A stretch of 64,000 nucleotides of DNA from Lysinibacillus macroides (GCF_001281525.1 NZ_LGCI01000006.1:224048-288047); one strand, 5' to 3'; shown: positions 1 to 9,162, counted from the stretch's first letter. The notes: generated from the sequence alone by a model not told the origin. A program made the numbers and translations.

Positions 1-1
1 C

Positions 2-604
2 GGCAATCTGAGTGATAGTAAAGCGGCGATTCCGTTACTAAAAAAGATGAACCATATCATGCCTAACCATTTCACAACGGCTATTTTCGATGCAGGTTAT
101 GACTATGAAGCAATTTACCGCCAGATTTCAATACAAGAGATGAAAGCTGTGATTCCATATGTGAAAAGACGTGAGGGCGAAATGATCGGTTTTGATGAAC
201 ATTTCCGTCCAACCTGTGTGCGTGAACATAGCTACTGTTACGACAGCTTTGATGAAAAGTATCAAACGCTTAAGTTCACACGTCCAAAAGATTGCGCAAC
301 CTGTCCATTACGTGATGACTCGCTCTGTCAAAAGGTGTTTAAAATCAAGTGTGAAACCGATATCCGCAAATACACGTTTCCAGCACGTGGCTCCGAGCTA
401 TGGAAGAAACTTTACAAGGAACGCACAGCTGTCGAACGAGTAAATGCTTATTTAAAGCAATTTTTTCAGTTAAACAACGTCCGTCACAAAACCGGTAGAA
501 AAGCTAAACTGCACTTCAACCTTGTGACGTTTATTTATAATGCCTGCAAATTAGCAGTCGATCGGATGAATGTACGTTTACAGCTACAAAACAACGCAGC
601 TTAA
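2..604 (+). CDS. Transposase, C-terminal part (IS4/IS1182-type DDE), cut by the window edge
   Basis: The reading frame is open from the first bases, so the gene starts outside the window; only about 200 C-terminal residues are seen. The stretch YKERTAVERVNAYLK fits the Y(2)R(3)E(6)K signature of the IS4/IS1182 superfamily, with the Glu being the third catalytic acid. It is preceded by a Cys-rich segment (CPLRDDSLC) typical of IS1182-like transposases. The frame is intact to its stop. The insertion-sequence end probably lies within 605-660, but no inverted repeat can be paired because the other end is missing. Family assignment is from motifs only. Confidence 0.8.
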   Translation, partial: GNLSDSKAAIPLLKKMNHIMPNHFTTAIFDAGYDYEAIYRQISIQEMKAVIPYVKRREGEMIGFDEHFRPTCVREHSYCYDSFDEKYQTLKFTRPKDCATCPLRDDSLCQKVFKIKCETDIRKYTFPARGSELWKKLYKERTAVERVNAYLKQFFQLNNVRHKTGRKAKLHFNLVTFIYNACKLAVDRMNVRLQLQNNAA

Positions 605-694
605 ATTTTAAAAAACAAAAATCAGACACAGGAGCAGTCTAAGCTCTTGAAAAAATCGATTTATGAAATTGATTCACATAAGGATTATTTAAAG

Positions 695-730
695 AAAAAA
701 GGGCTACATCTTATATCGTAACCCTTTTTT
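695..730 (-). terminator. Intrinsic terminator of the CoA-transferase gene
   Basis: The arms AAAAAAGGGCTAC and GTAACCCTTTTTT are separated by 10 nt and pair apart from one internal mismatch. The hairpin lies just 3' of the minus-strand CoA-transferase stop and gives a T-run on that strand. The symmetric A/T tails would also stop read-through from the transposase side. Confidence 0.75.
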
Positions 731-740
731 AGTCTTATAA

Positions 741-2258
741 TTAATTTGTTACCTCTTCTTCCATTAACATTGTCCCTTTTTCTTTTAGGTTGGTATGGAA
801 GGAGAAAGCTTTTTCGAGAATATGTGGTGTTTGACCGCCTACCTTCTCTTTTGCTTCTTCAAAGTAAGCACGTAATTGTGGTCTGTACTTAGGATGTGCA
901 ATTTCGATAAGCTTTTCTGCTCTCTTCACTGGTGGAAGCCCTCGAAGATCAGCATAGCCTTGCTCTGTCACAATCACATCTACATCATGCTCTGTATGGT
1001 CAATATGCGATACAAAAGGAACAATTGTTGAGATCGCTCCATCCTTTGCTAACGAAGATGTTACAAAAATTGTAATTCTAGCATTACGAGCAAAGTCACC
1101 GGAGCCACCAATGCCATTCATAATTTTTGTGCCATTAATATGCGTCGAATTGACATTTCCGTAAATGTCCACCTCAATTGCCGTGTTAAATGAAATCACA
1201 CCTAAACGACGAATCACTTCTGGATTGTTCGAAATTTCTTGCGGTCTAAACATAATTTTATCTTTGTATTTCTCTAAATCTTCCGCTAATGAATCAACAC
1301 GCTTCTTTGAAAGAGAGAATGCAGTACCAGCTGCAAATTTAACGATACCCGCATCAATTAAATCAAAGACTCCATCTTGTAATACTTCAGAAAACACTTC
1401 AATGTCTTTAAATTGAGAACTTGCCATGCCATTTAACACTGCATTTGCCACAGATCCTACGCCAGATTGTAACGGAGCTAATGATTGCGGTAAACTTCCT
1501 GCTGCTACTTCACTAGCAAAGAAATCTAATAAGTGATTGGCAATTTGCTGTGTTTCTTCGTTTGGCTCGAATAATGGTGAAGGAACATCAGGCTGTTCTG
1601 ATAAAATAATTCCTTTTACTTTTTCGGCATCAACCTTAATGCCAATTTCTCCAATTCGATCTGAAGCATTATAAATCGGAATCTCTCTACGTTCACCTTG
1701 CTCTTTCTGTACATAGATATCATGAAGCCCTTCATACGCGCTAGGTGCAGTCGTGTTGATTTCAATGATAACGTTTTCAGCCTTTTCCACAAAGATTGGC
1801 GAATTTCCTACAGAACCGGTTGGAATAATATAACCATCTTCAGTGATTGCAGCAGCTTCGATAATCGCATAATTTATTTTTCCTAATGTTTCTTTTCTCA
1901 CTTCTTCTGCTGTATGTGATAAATGCTGATCAATATAGTATATTTCCCCTTTATTGATTTTCCCACGCATTACAGCATTTCCTTGGTAAGGAACACGTAA
2001 GTTAACGATGCCAGCCTCAGCCATTGATTGGTCGGCAGTTGGTCCTAATGAAGCTCCAGTATACAGGTTGATTTTAAAGTCTTCTTGCTCGCCACGTTTA
2101 GAAAGTGCAATCGGAAATTCTTTTGGCTCACCGAAAAGTGTAAATCCACTCATACCAAGGTTCATTCCGTCTTCAATCCAAGAAGCTGCTTCCTCAGCTG
2201 AAACAACTTTGTCTAAAAACGCTTCATTTCTAATGAATTGACTTAAATCTTTTCCCAT
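741..2258 (-). CDS. Succinate/acetate-type CoA-transferase (acetyl-CoA hydrolase/transferase family)
   Basis: The 505-residue protein has the length and sequence of the Cat1/AarC/YgfH group, which moves CoA between succinyl-CoA or acetyl-CoA and a carboxylate in the cytoplasm. The motif FSEVLQDGVFDL contains the expected catalytic glutamate (E291) that forms the glutamyl-CoA thioester. Glycine-rich segments such as GVGSVANAVLNG (residues 267-278) and GIGGSGDFARN are typical of the CoA-binding regions. The ATG is preceded by a GAGGTGATTGTG ribosome-binding site. A LysR regulator gene lies upstream on the same strand, which suggests control by that protein. The precise acyl substrate cannot be told from sequence. 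Confidence 0.9.
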   Translation of the reverse strand: MGKDLSQFIRNEAFLDKVVSAEEAASWIEDGMNLGMSGFTLFGEPKEFPIALSKRGEQEDFKINLYTGASLGPTADQSMAEAGIVNLRVPYQGNAVMRGKINKGEIYYIDQHLSHTAEEVRKETLGKINYAIIEAAAITEDGYIIPTGSVGNSPIFVEKAENVIIEINTTAPSAYEGLHDIYVQKEQGERREIPIYNASDRIGEIGIKVDAEKVKGIILSEQPDVPSPLFEPNEETQQIANHLLDFFASEVAAGSLPQSLAPLQSGVGSVANAVLNGMASSQFKDIEVFSEVLQDGVFDLIDAGIVKFAAGTAFSLSKKRVDSLAEDLEKYKDKIMFRPQEISNNPEVIRRLGVISFNTAIEVDIYGNVNSTHINGTKIMNGIGGSGDFARNARITIFVTSSLAKDGAISTIVPFVSHIDHTEHDVDVIVTEQGYADLRGLPPVKRAEKLIEIAHPKYRPQLRAYFEEAKEKVGGQTPHILEKAFSFHTNLKEKGTMLMEEEVTN

Positions 2259-2571
2259 TCACAATCACCTCATATTAGTTTAGTAGTGCGCATTTACTTT
2301 ATGAATTTTTGGTATAAGTGAAGCTTCAACCAGTGAGGTTTTCCTCATCCCCACAGTTTTTGCAGGCTGCCACATGTTAATGTTACCTTTCGTTTTGAAA
2401 ATGGAGGATTTGCAGCCTTTTAATACCTGATAAAATTCATAAACATTACTCCCAATCAAACATACCTTAACAATATTTATTTGTGATCTTCATAAGATGT
2501 CTTGTCTATATTGTAAAGAGGGCTCTTCCGTTCGTCTATTACATTATTTCTATGATAATGATAGATAAAAC
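2259..2571. other. 313-bp intergenic region upstream of the CoA-transferase gene
   Basis: No gene is visible here. The region carries a two-hairpin element on the minus strand (2314-2418, listed separately) and a CTAT-N7-ATAG dyad at 2550-2564. That dyad has the general form of a LysR-type operator (T-N11-A) and lies just beyond the 3' end of the LysR gene. The operator reading is a guess. Confidence 0.4.
2314..2418 (-). ncRNA. Two-hairpin leader/repeat element, copy B
   Basis: On the minus strand it starts AGGCTGCAA, reaches GGCAGCCTGCAAAAAC (closing a first stem AGGCTGC/GCAGCCT), and then has a G-rich second hairpin ending in CCTCACTGGTTGAAG and CACTTAT. The same blocks in the same order occur at 11237-11352 on the plus strand. 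Each copy points toward the next gene, here the CoA-transferase 56 nt away. It could be a structured leader or a dispersed repeat; I do not recognise a named RNA class with certainty. Confidence 0.5.
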
Positions 2572-3495
2572 CTATAATACATAACTATACAAAGAATTAA
2601 TCGCATCTTTCTCTGTGTGAAAATGAAGCTTTTCGATTTCACGTACTAATAACTTAATATATTCACGTGCTGCATAATTAATAAAACAGTTCTTTTTCAT
2701 CACAAGATAAACACCCCTGGTCAAAGATGGTTTTTCAATATGTTGGAAAAATAAATCTCCTGTATCATAAAATTCATATAAAGTACGTGAAACAATACTA
2801 CGGCCTATACCACTTCGAACTAGATTCAAGATAGATTTAATACTAGACGTTTCAACAATAGGCTCTAATTGTCTGCCCATTTCAAAGCTGGTCTTATTCA
2901 GTAATTTTCTACATTGATGCATAGTTGGAAATAAAATAAGAGGACAATCTAAAACAGCAGAAAATGAAACTTTTGGCTCTTCATGACGTTGATTACTAAT
3001 CAAATAAAAATCTTCATCATACAGCTTTGTTACTTGCAATATATCATACTGATTAAGGTGAAAGCTAATTCCAAAATCAGCTCGATTTTCTAAAACGGCC
3101 TTTTCTACCTGATCTGTCGTTTCAATAAACACTTTAATGTTTGGATATAGCTGGTTAAATTGAATGCATAGAGTAGATACTAAATCAGTTATTTCCCCAG
3201 GCAACACAGCAATTCTCAATTCGCCGATTTCTATTTTCGAGAATGCTACAATTTGTGAGGCCATACTTTGAATAGAGCCTTGAATATTCAATGCTTCTTG
3301 TTGGACAATTTCTCCTACCTTCGTCAGTTCGATTTTCTTGCCAACACGGTTAAATAGCGAATAGCCTATCTCTTTTTCAAGCATCTTAATTTGATGGCTT
3401 AAAGTGGGCTGTGAAATTCCTAATTTTTCAGCGGCTTTTGTAAAATGTAGCTCTTTACTAACCATTAAAAAATACTCTAAATGCCGTAATTCCAT
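2572..3495 (-). CDS. LysR-family transcriptional regulator
   Basis: The 307-residue protein starts with the classical LysR winged-helix domain (MELRHLEYFLMVSKELHFTKAAEKLGISQPTLSHQIKMLE is read in pieces at residues 1-40). A periplasmic-binding-like effector domain follows from about residue 90. The group resembles CynR/CidR/YwbI-type regulators. It lies upstream of the CoA-transferase gene on the same strand, 313 bp away, so a role in controlling that gene or its carboxylate substrate is plausible but inferred. The ATG follows a weak GAAAGGA-type site in TATAGAAAGGACTGG. Confidence 0.88.
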   Translation of the reverse strand: MELRHLEYFLMVSKELHFTKAAEKLGISQPTLSHQIKMLEKEIGYSLFNRVGKKIELTKVGEIVQQEALNIQGSIQSMASQIVAFSKIEIGELRIAVLPGEITDLVSTLCIQFNQLYPNIKVFIETTDQVEKAVLENRADFGISFHLNQYDILQVTKLYDEDFYLISNQRHEEPKVSFSAVLDCPLILFPTMHQCRKLLNKTSFEMGRQLEPIVETSSIKSILNLVRSGIGRSIVSRTLYEFYDTGDLFFQHIEKPSLTRGVYLVMKKNCFINYAAREYIKLLVREIEKLHFHTEKDAINSLYSYVL

Positions 3496-3650
3496 ACTAC
3501 TCCAGTCCTTTCTATATGAAATTTTTCTGTTTATTGTAAAAATTAGCTAGCTTTTATACATTATCCTCTAATTTAGAGATTCAATCCACCACTTTTAAGT
3601 TTCTATCCGTCTATTCAGTAATTCTATCCACTATTTATTAATAAACATAA

Positions 3651-3688
3651 AAATAGTACAAACATCTAAGCGAATGTTTGTACTATTT
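3651..3688 (-). terminator. Terminator of the hemEHY operon
   Basis: A perfect 15-bp stem (AAATAGTACAAACAT and ATGTTTGTACTATTT) with an 8-nt loop sits immediately 3' of the hemY stop. It has A/T tails on both sides, so it may act in both directions. Confidence 0.85.
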
Positions 3689-3689
3689 T

Positions 3690-5111
3690 TTATTTCCATA
3701 ATTCTTGTAGTACTTCCTCTGCTACCTTTTTACCCTGTTGTACACATTCAGGTACAGAGATGCCCTCAAAGGAGCTTCCTGATAATTTAACAGTTGGAAA
3801 GTGTTGCTGTAATTCCTGCTTGATCCGTTGAACCTTTGCCTCATGCCCAACCGTATATTGAGGCATTGCATTTTTCCATCGTGTCACCACAGTTGTAATA
3901 GGTGCGCCATCTATCCCAATGGTTTTCTGTAAATCCTGTAAGACAGTTTTTTCAATCTCAGTATCTGATAAGGCGACAATCGCTTCATCGCCCACTCGTC
4001 CAATATAGCTACGCAATAAAATATGATCCTCTGGCGCTGTACCTGGCCATTTTCGATTCATCCATGTACAGGAAGTTATTGAAAAATCACTATTTCGAGA
4101 GACGTAAAATGCAAGTGCATTGACATTTCCAAGCTGTTCCCTTTTAAAGGCCATCGTGACCGTTGCAATCGTTGCTGCCTTCATTGTCCCTAGCTCATTT
4201 AACAAATGATGCTTCCTAAACATTTTTTCTACCATATTAAATGGTGTTGCAATAATAACCGCATCAGCCTTTATATGTGAGAAGTTGTTGAGTATCACCT
4301 GAACCGATCCATCCTTGCCATGGTCAATTTCCTCAACCTTGACACCCTTCATCACAGTCCCAGGAAGTAGTGATTCTTCTAAACTTTCAATCAACGTTTC
4401 AAGACCATTGTTAAACGTTTGAAAGATTCCCTTATTTTCATCAACCGCATGCTGACTTAAGAAGTTTGCACCTGACTTCTTCATACCAATTAGTAAGCTG
4501 CGATATTTTTGCTCTAAGCTATATAGCTGTGGAAACGTAGAGCTCATACTTAATTGCTCGATATCTCCCGCAAATGTACCTGCGAGTAATGGTTCAACTA
4601 AATTTTCCACTACTTCTGCACCAAACCTTCTTCTAAAAAACGCTCCTAATGGTTGATCATCATCTTGTTCAGAACGAGGGATGAAAAAATCTCCTGCAGC
4701 TCGGACCTTACCACTAAGCGAAAATAAGCCTGATGTAATAAAAGATGAGATATGTGGCGTCTCTCCTGATAACAGGTGGCTAGGTATTGGATAGAGCGCA
4801 CTACCCACAGCCACATAGGTTGGTCCTGCATTACTTGTCATTATTTTTTGTTCGATACCAAGATCCTTCGCTAAGGCATTGACATAGTTTTCACGATCAA
4901 AAAAGGATTCTGGCCCACGCTCAATAATAAAGCCATCTTTTCTTAGTGTTTGAATTTTTCCGCCAAGACGTAATGACGACTCGACAAGTACGATATCTAA
5001 TGGCAATTCTTTTGCGCTTGCTTCTTTTTGCATATAGAATGCAGCTGTAAGGCCTGTAACGCCACCGCCTACGACAACTACCTTTCGTCTTTTCTGAGTC
5101 ACCAACATCAT
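3690..5111 (-). CDS. hemY: Coproporphyrinogen III oxidase, FAD-dependent (HemY/CgoX)
   Basis: The protein of about 473 residues begins with an FAD-binding Rossmann motif (VVVVGGGVTGLTAAFYM) and continues with the protoporphyrinogen-oxidase fold, including RGPESFFDRE and a C-terminal GSSFEGISVPECV motif that completes the FAD site. In Gram-positive bacteria this enzyme oxidises coproporphyrinogen III to coproporphyrin III at the membrane face. It is the last gene of hemE-hemH-hemY, 14 bp after hemH. The start is ambiguous: GTG 5114, ATG 5111 and ATG 5108 are consecutive codons behind a weak AAGAAA site. Confidence 0.93.
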   Translation of the reverse strand: MMLVTQKRRKVVVVGGGVTGLTAAFYMQKEASAKELPLDIVLVESSLRLGGKIQTLRKDGFIIERGPESFFDRENYVNALAKDLGIEQKIMTSNAGPTYVAVGSALYPIPSHLLSGETPHISSFITSGLFSLSGKVRAAGDFFIPRSEQDDDQPLGAFFRRRFGAEVVENLVEPLLAGTFAGDIEQLSMSSTFPQLYSLEQKYRSLLIGMKKSGANFLSQHAVDENKGIFQTFNNGLETLIESLEESLLPGTVMKGVKVEEIDHGKDGSVQVILNNFSHIKADAVIIATPFNMVEKMFRKHHLLNELGTMKAATIATVTMAFKREQLGNVNALAFYVSRNSDFSITSCTWMNRKWPGTAPEDHILLRSYIGRVGDEAIVALSDTEIEKTVLQDLQKTIGIDGAPITTVVTRWKNAMPQYTVGHEAKVQRIKQELQQHFPTVKLSGSSFEGISVPECVQQGKKVAEEVLQELWK

Positions 5112-5125
5112 CACTTTCTTTTCGC

Positions 5126-6046
5126 TTAGCTTAATTTTTTATGAATTGCCTCTACCATCGCATCAATAAATAATGGATGTGTATTTGGCATCGCTGGACG
5201 ATAGTATTTTGCACCAAGTTCATCACACACAACTTTACACTCAAAATCATTGTCATATAATACTTCTAAATGCTCAGTGACAAAGCCTACTGGTGTATAA
5301 ACAAATGTACGGAAACCTTTTTCTTCAAATAGCTCACGTGTTAAGTCTTGGACATCTGGACCAATCCAAGGCTCTGGTGTTTGCCCTGCTGATTGCCAGC
5401 CCACCTCAACATTTTTTAAACCAGTTGCTTCTTGAATAAGCTGAGCCGTTTCAATCAATTGCTCTTCATAAGGATCACCTAGGCTTTTAATTTTTTCAGG
5501 CAATGAGTGTGCCGATACAATTAAACATGCTTGCTCACGCTCTTCATCAGACATCTCATCAAATGTAGCATTTACTTGTTGCTTCCAATACTCTATGAAT
5601 TTTGGTTCATCGTACCAAGATTCTACAGAAGTAATTGTTAAACGATCTCCTGCTGCCTCTACAGCACGACCGTTATAAGACTTAATAGAGAACGTGGAGA
5701 AATGAGGCGCTAGAACAATAGAAACCGCTTCTTTGATGCCCTCTGCCACCATTTGCTCTACCGCATCCTCAATAAATGGATGGATATGCTTTAAACCGAT
5801 AAACAATTTATATTCTATTGCATCCTGAACTTCATTTAAACGTGCACATAATGCTTCAGCCTGTGCTTGGGTTGCTGCTGCTAATGGTGATAAGCCGCCA
5901 ATTGCCTCATAACGACTGCGTAAATCCTCTAAATGCTCCGCAGAAGGTTTGCGTCCATGACGAATATGTGTATAGTAAGGTTCGATATCTTCTTCTTTAT
6001 AAGGTGTTCCGTATGCCATTACCAATAAGCCTTTAACTTCTTTCAT
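5126..6046 (-). CDS. hemH: Coproporphyrin III ferrochelatase
   Basis: The 306-residue protein (from the chosen start) begins [16 protein letters not shown] and contains the ferrochelatase family segments [22 protein letters not shown] (with the metal-binding His) and [16 protein letters not shown]. It inserts Fe2+ into coproporphyrin III. The open frame continues 34 codons upstream, but the ATG at 6046 has an AGAGGTG site 8 nt before it, and the resulting length matches the roughly 310-residue B. subtilis enzyme. It sits between hemE and hemY in the conserved haem operon. Confidence 0.95.
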   Translation of the reverse strand: MKEVKGLLVMAYGTPYKEEDIEPYYTHIRHGRKPSAEHLEDLRSRYEAIGGLSPLAAATQAQAEALCARLNEVQDAIEYKLFIGLKHIHPFIEDAVEQMVAEGIKEAVSIVLAPHFSTFSIKSYNGRAVEAAGDRLTITSVESWYDEPKFIEYWKQQVNATFDEMSDEEREQACLIVSAHSLPEKIKSLGDPYEEQLIETAQLIQEATGLKNVEVGWQSAGQTPEPWIGPDVQDLTRELFEEKGFRTFVYTPVGFVTEHLEVLYDNDFECKVVCDELGAKYYRPAMPNTHPLFIDAMVEAIHKKLS

Positions 6047-6172
6047 TCCCTTTTCACCTCTAAAATTATTTTTATACATTATGTGACAAAAAGAAGCTGC
6101 CCAATCATGTATGTTGGACAGCTCCCTTTCTACAATGAGATCAATCATTCATCCATAGAAAAGGACATATTA

Positions 6173-7222
6173 TTAAGAATGTGCTTGAATTTGTTGTGCA
6201 CTATACTCATGAATAAGTGCAGTCAGACGCTTTAAGACATCTGGGTCAACCTCTGGGAAAACACCATGTCCCAGGTTAAAGATATGTCCTGGCATTTCTA
6301 AGCCTTGATCGATAATATCTTTTGTACGTTTTTCAATCACCGACCAATCTGCCAGTAATAGAGAGGGGTCTAAGTTGCCTTGTACAGGCTTTGTAATACC
6401 ATGTGCACGTGCCTCTTTAATCGGTAAACGCCAGTCTAAGCCTACCACATCAATCGGTAAATCATTCCATTCCTTTGCTAAATGACTAGCTCCAACACCA
6501 AATTGAATCAATGGCACATTTTCTTTTTGTAGCTCTGCAAAAATACGTGTCATCACTGGTTTAATAAATATACGATAATCTTCCACATTTAAGGCTCCAA
6601 CCCAAGAATCGAATACTTGGATGGCTTTAGCGCCAGCTTGAATTTGAGCCGTAACATCCGCAATAATCATATCAGCTAGCTTGTCCATTAAAGCAAACCA
6701 CGCTTGAGGCTCTGATACCATAAATGATTTTGTTTTATTATAATTTTTTGAAGGGCCGCCCTCAATCATATAGCTCGCAAGTGTAAATGGTGCCCCAGCA
6801 AAACCGATTAAAGGAACATTCAATTGCTCTTCGGCAAGTAATTTGATCGTCTCCAATACAAATGGCGTATGCTCTTTTGCATCAAATTCACCTAGATTTT
6901 CTACATCTGCAACTGAACGAATAGGATTTGCAATAACAGGACCAACGCCTGCTTTAATTTTTACGTCTATGCCAATTCCAGGAAGAGGTGTGACAATATC
7001 CTTATATAAAATGGCTGCATCGACATTGTAATTTTCTACAGGGAGACGAGTAACATAGGCACATAGCTCAGGTTGATGGGTAATTTCCTCTAAAGAATAT
7101 TTTTCTTTAATCGCACGGTATTCTGGTTGAGAACGTCCTGCCTGACGCATATACCATACAGGTGTATGTGCTGTCCTTTCTCCACGTGCTGCACGTAGAA
7201 GTGTATCATTAAAAGTTGTCAT
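6173..7222 (-). CDS. hemE: Uroporphyrinogen decarboxylase
   Basis: The 349-residue protein carries the N-terminal signature [16 protein letters not shown] and the later [17 protein letters not shown] segment, both diagnostic of HemE. It decarboxylates uroporphyrinogen III to coproporphyrinogen III in the cytoplasm and supplies the next two enzymes in the operon. The ATG is preceded by GAGGGGAAGGA. It is the first gene of the operon and is divergent from the haem-degrading monooxygenase gene, so the 234-bp spacer must hold promoters in both directions. Confidence 0.96.
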   Translation of the reverse strand: MTTFNDTLLRAARGERTAHTPVWYMRQAGRSQPEYRAIKEKYSLEEITHQPELCAYVTRLPVENYNVDAAILYKDIVTPLPGIGIDVKIKAGVGPVIANPIRSVADVENLGEFDAKEHTPFVLETIKLLAEEQLNVPLIGFAGAPFTLASYMIEGGPSKNYNKTKSFMVSEPQAWFALMDKLADMIIADVTAQIQAGAKAIQVFDSWVGALNVEDYRIFIKPVMTRIFAELQKENVPLIQFGVGASHLAKEWNDLPIDVVGLDWRLPIKEARAHGITKPVQGNLDPSLLLADWSVIEKRTKDIIDQGLEMPGHIFNLGHGVFPEVDPDVLKRLTALIHEYSAQQIQAHS

Positions 7223-7456
7223 GAATAGTTCCTTCCCCTCAATAAATTCCTATTATAAAAAATGTCTTGTTTATTTCTTTATTATTGATATCCGTTTTCA
7301 ATAGTAAACGCTTCCTCTAATATTGTATAGTTTTCCTTACGAAATGTCATAAAATTGTTCTTTCTAGGTATTTTCTTTTCACACAAGGCGTTAGACTTAC
7401 ACTGAAAAGGGTATAATCACGCTATAATTAGCAAGATTGATAAGGAGGATAAAATA
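7223..7456. promoter_or_regulatory. Divergent promoter region between hemE and hmoB
   Basis: The spacer holds two TATAAT hexamers (7411-7416 and 7424-7429) upstream of hmoB, and an AAGGAGGA ribosome-binding site before its ATG. The hemE promoter cannot be pinned down by eye. An ATTGA...TCAAT-like dyad near 7290-7305 was noticed, but no named operator is claimed. Confidence 0.5.
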
Positions 7457-7972
7457 ATGTATATTTATTTAACTTCTGGCACTGGCGATTTTTTAGAACA
7501 GGTAAAAAACAAACATTCACAGGAGCATATGATTTTAATTCATGGAGACGGCAATTCTGTATTAATCCATGAAACAACAGGGAAATCTGTTTTTGCGACG
7601 CCTCGTAAATTTGAGGTATTAGATGCGGTGAATGATTTAGAAGAACGTGGCTTCTTTGTCTTTAATAATATCCCTGTCACAGATGAAGGTCGCCCAGTAT
7701 TTGAGCATCGTTTTTTACAACGTACAGGGGCCATTGAGGATGAACCAGGGTTTGTGGCATTTCGTTTACTCCGACCGATCAAAAGTGATACTTATATTGT
7801 ATTGACCCAGTGGAATGGACCTCATTCATTTGAAACATGGAAAAACTCTAAAGCCTTCCAAGCTGCTCATGCCACTAATGAAGACACAACAGGCGTACGT
7901 CAACAAAATATCTTTTCAGCAGCTTCTTACATCACAACATATAGTGCTATACCGAAAGAAGATGCAGAGTAA
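7457..7972 (+). CDS. hmoB: Haem-degrading monooxygenase HmoB (YhgC-like)
   Basis: The 171-residue protein has a C-terminal antibiotic-biosynthesis-monooxygenase (ABM) fold: VFEHRFLQRTGAIEDEPGFVAFRLLRP, read in parts, through TWKNSKAFQAAH. It matches the IsdG-like haem monooxygenases HmoB/YhgC in both length and two-part architecture. These open the haem ring and release iron. The position next to hemEHY is the same as in B. subtilis. The start is clear from AAGGAGGATAAAATA before the ATG. Confidence 0.88.
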   Translation: MYIYLTSGTGDFLEQVKNKHSQEHMILIHGDGNSVLIHETTGKSVFATPRKFEVLDAVNDLEERGFFVFNNIPVTDEGRPVFEHRFLQRTGAIEDEPGFVAFRLLRPIKSDTYIVLTQWNGPHSFETWKNSKAFQAAHATNEDTTGVRQQNIFSAASYITTYSAIPKEDAE

Positions 7973-8022
7973 AAAATCGATACTATTGGCTGTCATGTTG
8001 GTTACTCTCTAAACCAAAATAA

Positions 8023-8060
8023 AGAGCTTGAAAGGAATATCTCCCTCTCAAGCCCTTTTG
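8023..8060. terminator. Bidirectional terminator between hmoB and the Rpn gene
   Basis: An imperfect stem (AAAGAGCTTGA paired with TCAAGCCCTTT, with extra pairs inside) lies between the two convergent genes and has A/T tails both ways. Confidence 0.7.
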
Positions 8061-8088
8061 CATCTAATTCTAAGAGCAACTATAAATT

Positions 8089-8508
8089 TTACTTCGCTGC
8101 CCCTTTTAAACATCCCTTCACTTCATTAAGACTACCAATTGTAAAAATATTAGCTGTAATTTGATTCAAAACTTCTCTATTTGCTTGACGAATTGCTTTC
8201 TTTAATTCTTCAGGTAACTCACCAAATTTTTGGGCTAATAGTATCTCTGCCATTTGCGATAAAGCTTTTCTTTCTCCTTGCTCTAATCCTTGCTCTAATC
8301 CTTGCTCTAATCCTTGCTCTAACCCTTGTTCTAACCCTTGTTCTAACCCTCTCGCTCTCGCTTCCTGCTCACGTATCTTTGCTTCTTCCTCAGCAGCTTC
8401 TTGGTCTAAAATACGCTTGAGACGCCCTTCATAGGCATGGTATTGTGCTTCGGTTAAACTAAGCTCGCGCCATTGAGCTAATGCCTCGAATAATTGCTCA
8501 TCTTTCAT
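8089..8508 (-). CDS. Putative intragenic small protein of the Rpn gene (RpnS-like antitoxin)
   Basis: Codon 219 of the Rpn frame is an ATG (MKDEQLFEALAQW) with GGAGG 8 nt upstream (8517-8521). This is as good a ribosome-binding site as any real gene here. Translation from it would give a 139-residue protein holding the charged helix, the GLEQ tract and the C-terminal helices, without the nuclease domain. For E. coli Rpn genes such short in-frame products have been reported to neutralise the full-length nuclease. That this happens here is inference. Confidence 0.5.
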   Translation of the reverse strand: MKDEQLFEALAQWRELSLTEAQYHAYEGRLKRILDQEAAEEEAKIREQEARARGLEQGLEQGLEQGLEQGLEQGLEQGERKALSQMAEILLAQKFGELPEELKKAIRQANREVLNQITANIFTIGSLNEVKGCLKGAAK

Positions 8509-9162
8509 CGCAATCGCCTCCAGTTCGTTATAAATATCCTCATAGATTTGCTTTTCTTTCTTATGATTCACAATTCCTAATAACAATAACCATCTAGCAA
8601 GTACATCATTCCACGGATCTAGCTTTTGTTGTTTCCAATCGCTTAATAACTTAGGAATCTCAATAAAGTGAAGTTCCATCACATCTGTTAATAATGTTTT
8701 TTCCGTATCTTCATATAAACGATAGGTGCTGTGGAACTGTGTAGATTGATGAAATAACGTGAAATTCATAATATTAATCGCAATAACAGGGGTCAATCGT
8801 CTATAGGTCATCTTTTTCTGTAATGGCTTTGTATAGACTTTTGACCAATAATAGATGGAGCGTTTGACCATATCATATTGATTGGTAAACTGAATTTCAA
8901 CATTGATCCATTCGTTAGTTGCCGTTTTAACGAGTAGATCGAGCCTCGATTGCTTGTCATCTTCATACGCACCCCCAACTTCTACATTGTGAAAAGTAAT
9001 GTCCTTGACCACATCTCGCCCAGTGCGTTTCAATATTGCGTTTAAAAACACCACTGTAATCTCTTTATTTTTTTCATTGCCAAACAATTGTTTAAACGCA
9101 TAATCTATCTTCAAATCCATTAGCTTCATTAGCGGAATTTTTAACAGCGCTCGTTTGTTCAT
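8089..9162 (-). CDS. Rpn-family PD-(D/E)XK nuclease (PF12784-type) with GLEQ repeat tract
   Basis: The 357-residue protein starts with the Rpn/transposase-31-like nuclease domain: KIDYAFKQLFGNE near residue 18, then RLDLLV (D75) and VEIQ (E89, Q91), which form the D...ExQ variant of the PD-(D/E)XK site. After a helical middle, a charged segment leads into six GLEQ units and a conserved C-terminal helix region (AEILLAQKFGELPEELK). In E. coli, Rpn proteins are DNA nucleases whose C-terminal region is also made alone as an inhibitor. An internal ATG with a strong ribosome-binding site is present here at 8508 (listed separately). It replaces ecsC, which follows ecsB in B. subtilis. Confidence 0.85.
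   Translation of the reverse strand: MNKRALLKIPLMKLMDLKIDYAFKQLFGNEKNKEITVVFLNAILKRTGRDVVKDITFHNVEVGGAYEDDKQSRLDLLVKTATNEWINVEIQFTNQYDMVKRSIYYWSKVYTKPLQKKMTYRRLTPVIAINIMNFTLFHQSTQFHSTYRLYEDTEKTLLTDVMELHFIEIPKLLSDWKQQKLDPWNDVLARWLLLLGIVNHKKEKQIYEDIYNELEAIAMKDEQLFEALAQWRELSLTEAQYHAYEGRLKRILDQEAAEEEAKIREQEARARGLEQGLEQGLEQGLEQGLEQGLEQGERKALSQMAEILLAQKFGELPEELKKAIRQANREVLNQITANIFTIGSLNEVKGCLKGAAK
8276..8347 (-). repeat. Six 12-bp tandem repeats encoding GLEQ
   Basis: Six perfect or near-perfect 12-bp units (plus strand CCTTGCTCTAAT and variants) encode six consecutive Gly-Leu-Glu-Gln blocks in the Rpn C-terminal half. Units of 12 bp keep the frame, so copy-number change would lengthen or shorten the helix without breaking the protein. 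Confidence 0.95.

Noticed and set aside
2550..2564. Fur-box-like sequence (TGATAATGATAGATA)
   Set aside because: Only the left half matches the Fur consensus; the genes beside it are not iron genes.
5112..6148. Longer hemH starting at 6148
   Set aside because: The extra 34 codons have no ribosome-binding site, and the family's N-terminus begins at the ATG 6046.
8181..8420. Plus-strand frame with repeated leucine-rich units opposite the GLEQ tract
   Set aside because: It is the antisense of the 12-bp repeats in the Rpn gene; it has no ribosome-binding site, and its regularity comes from the repeats.
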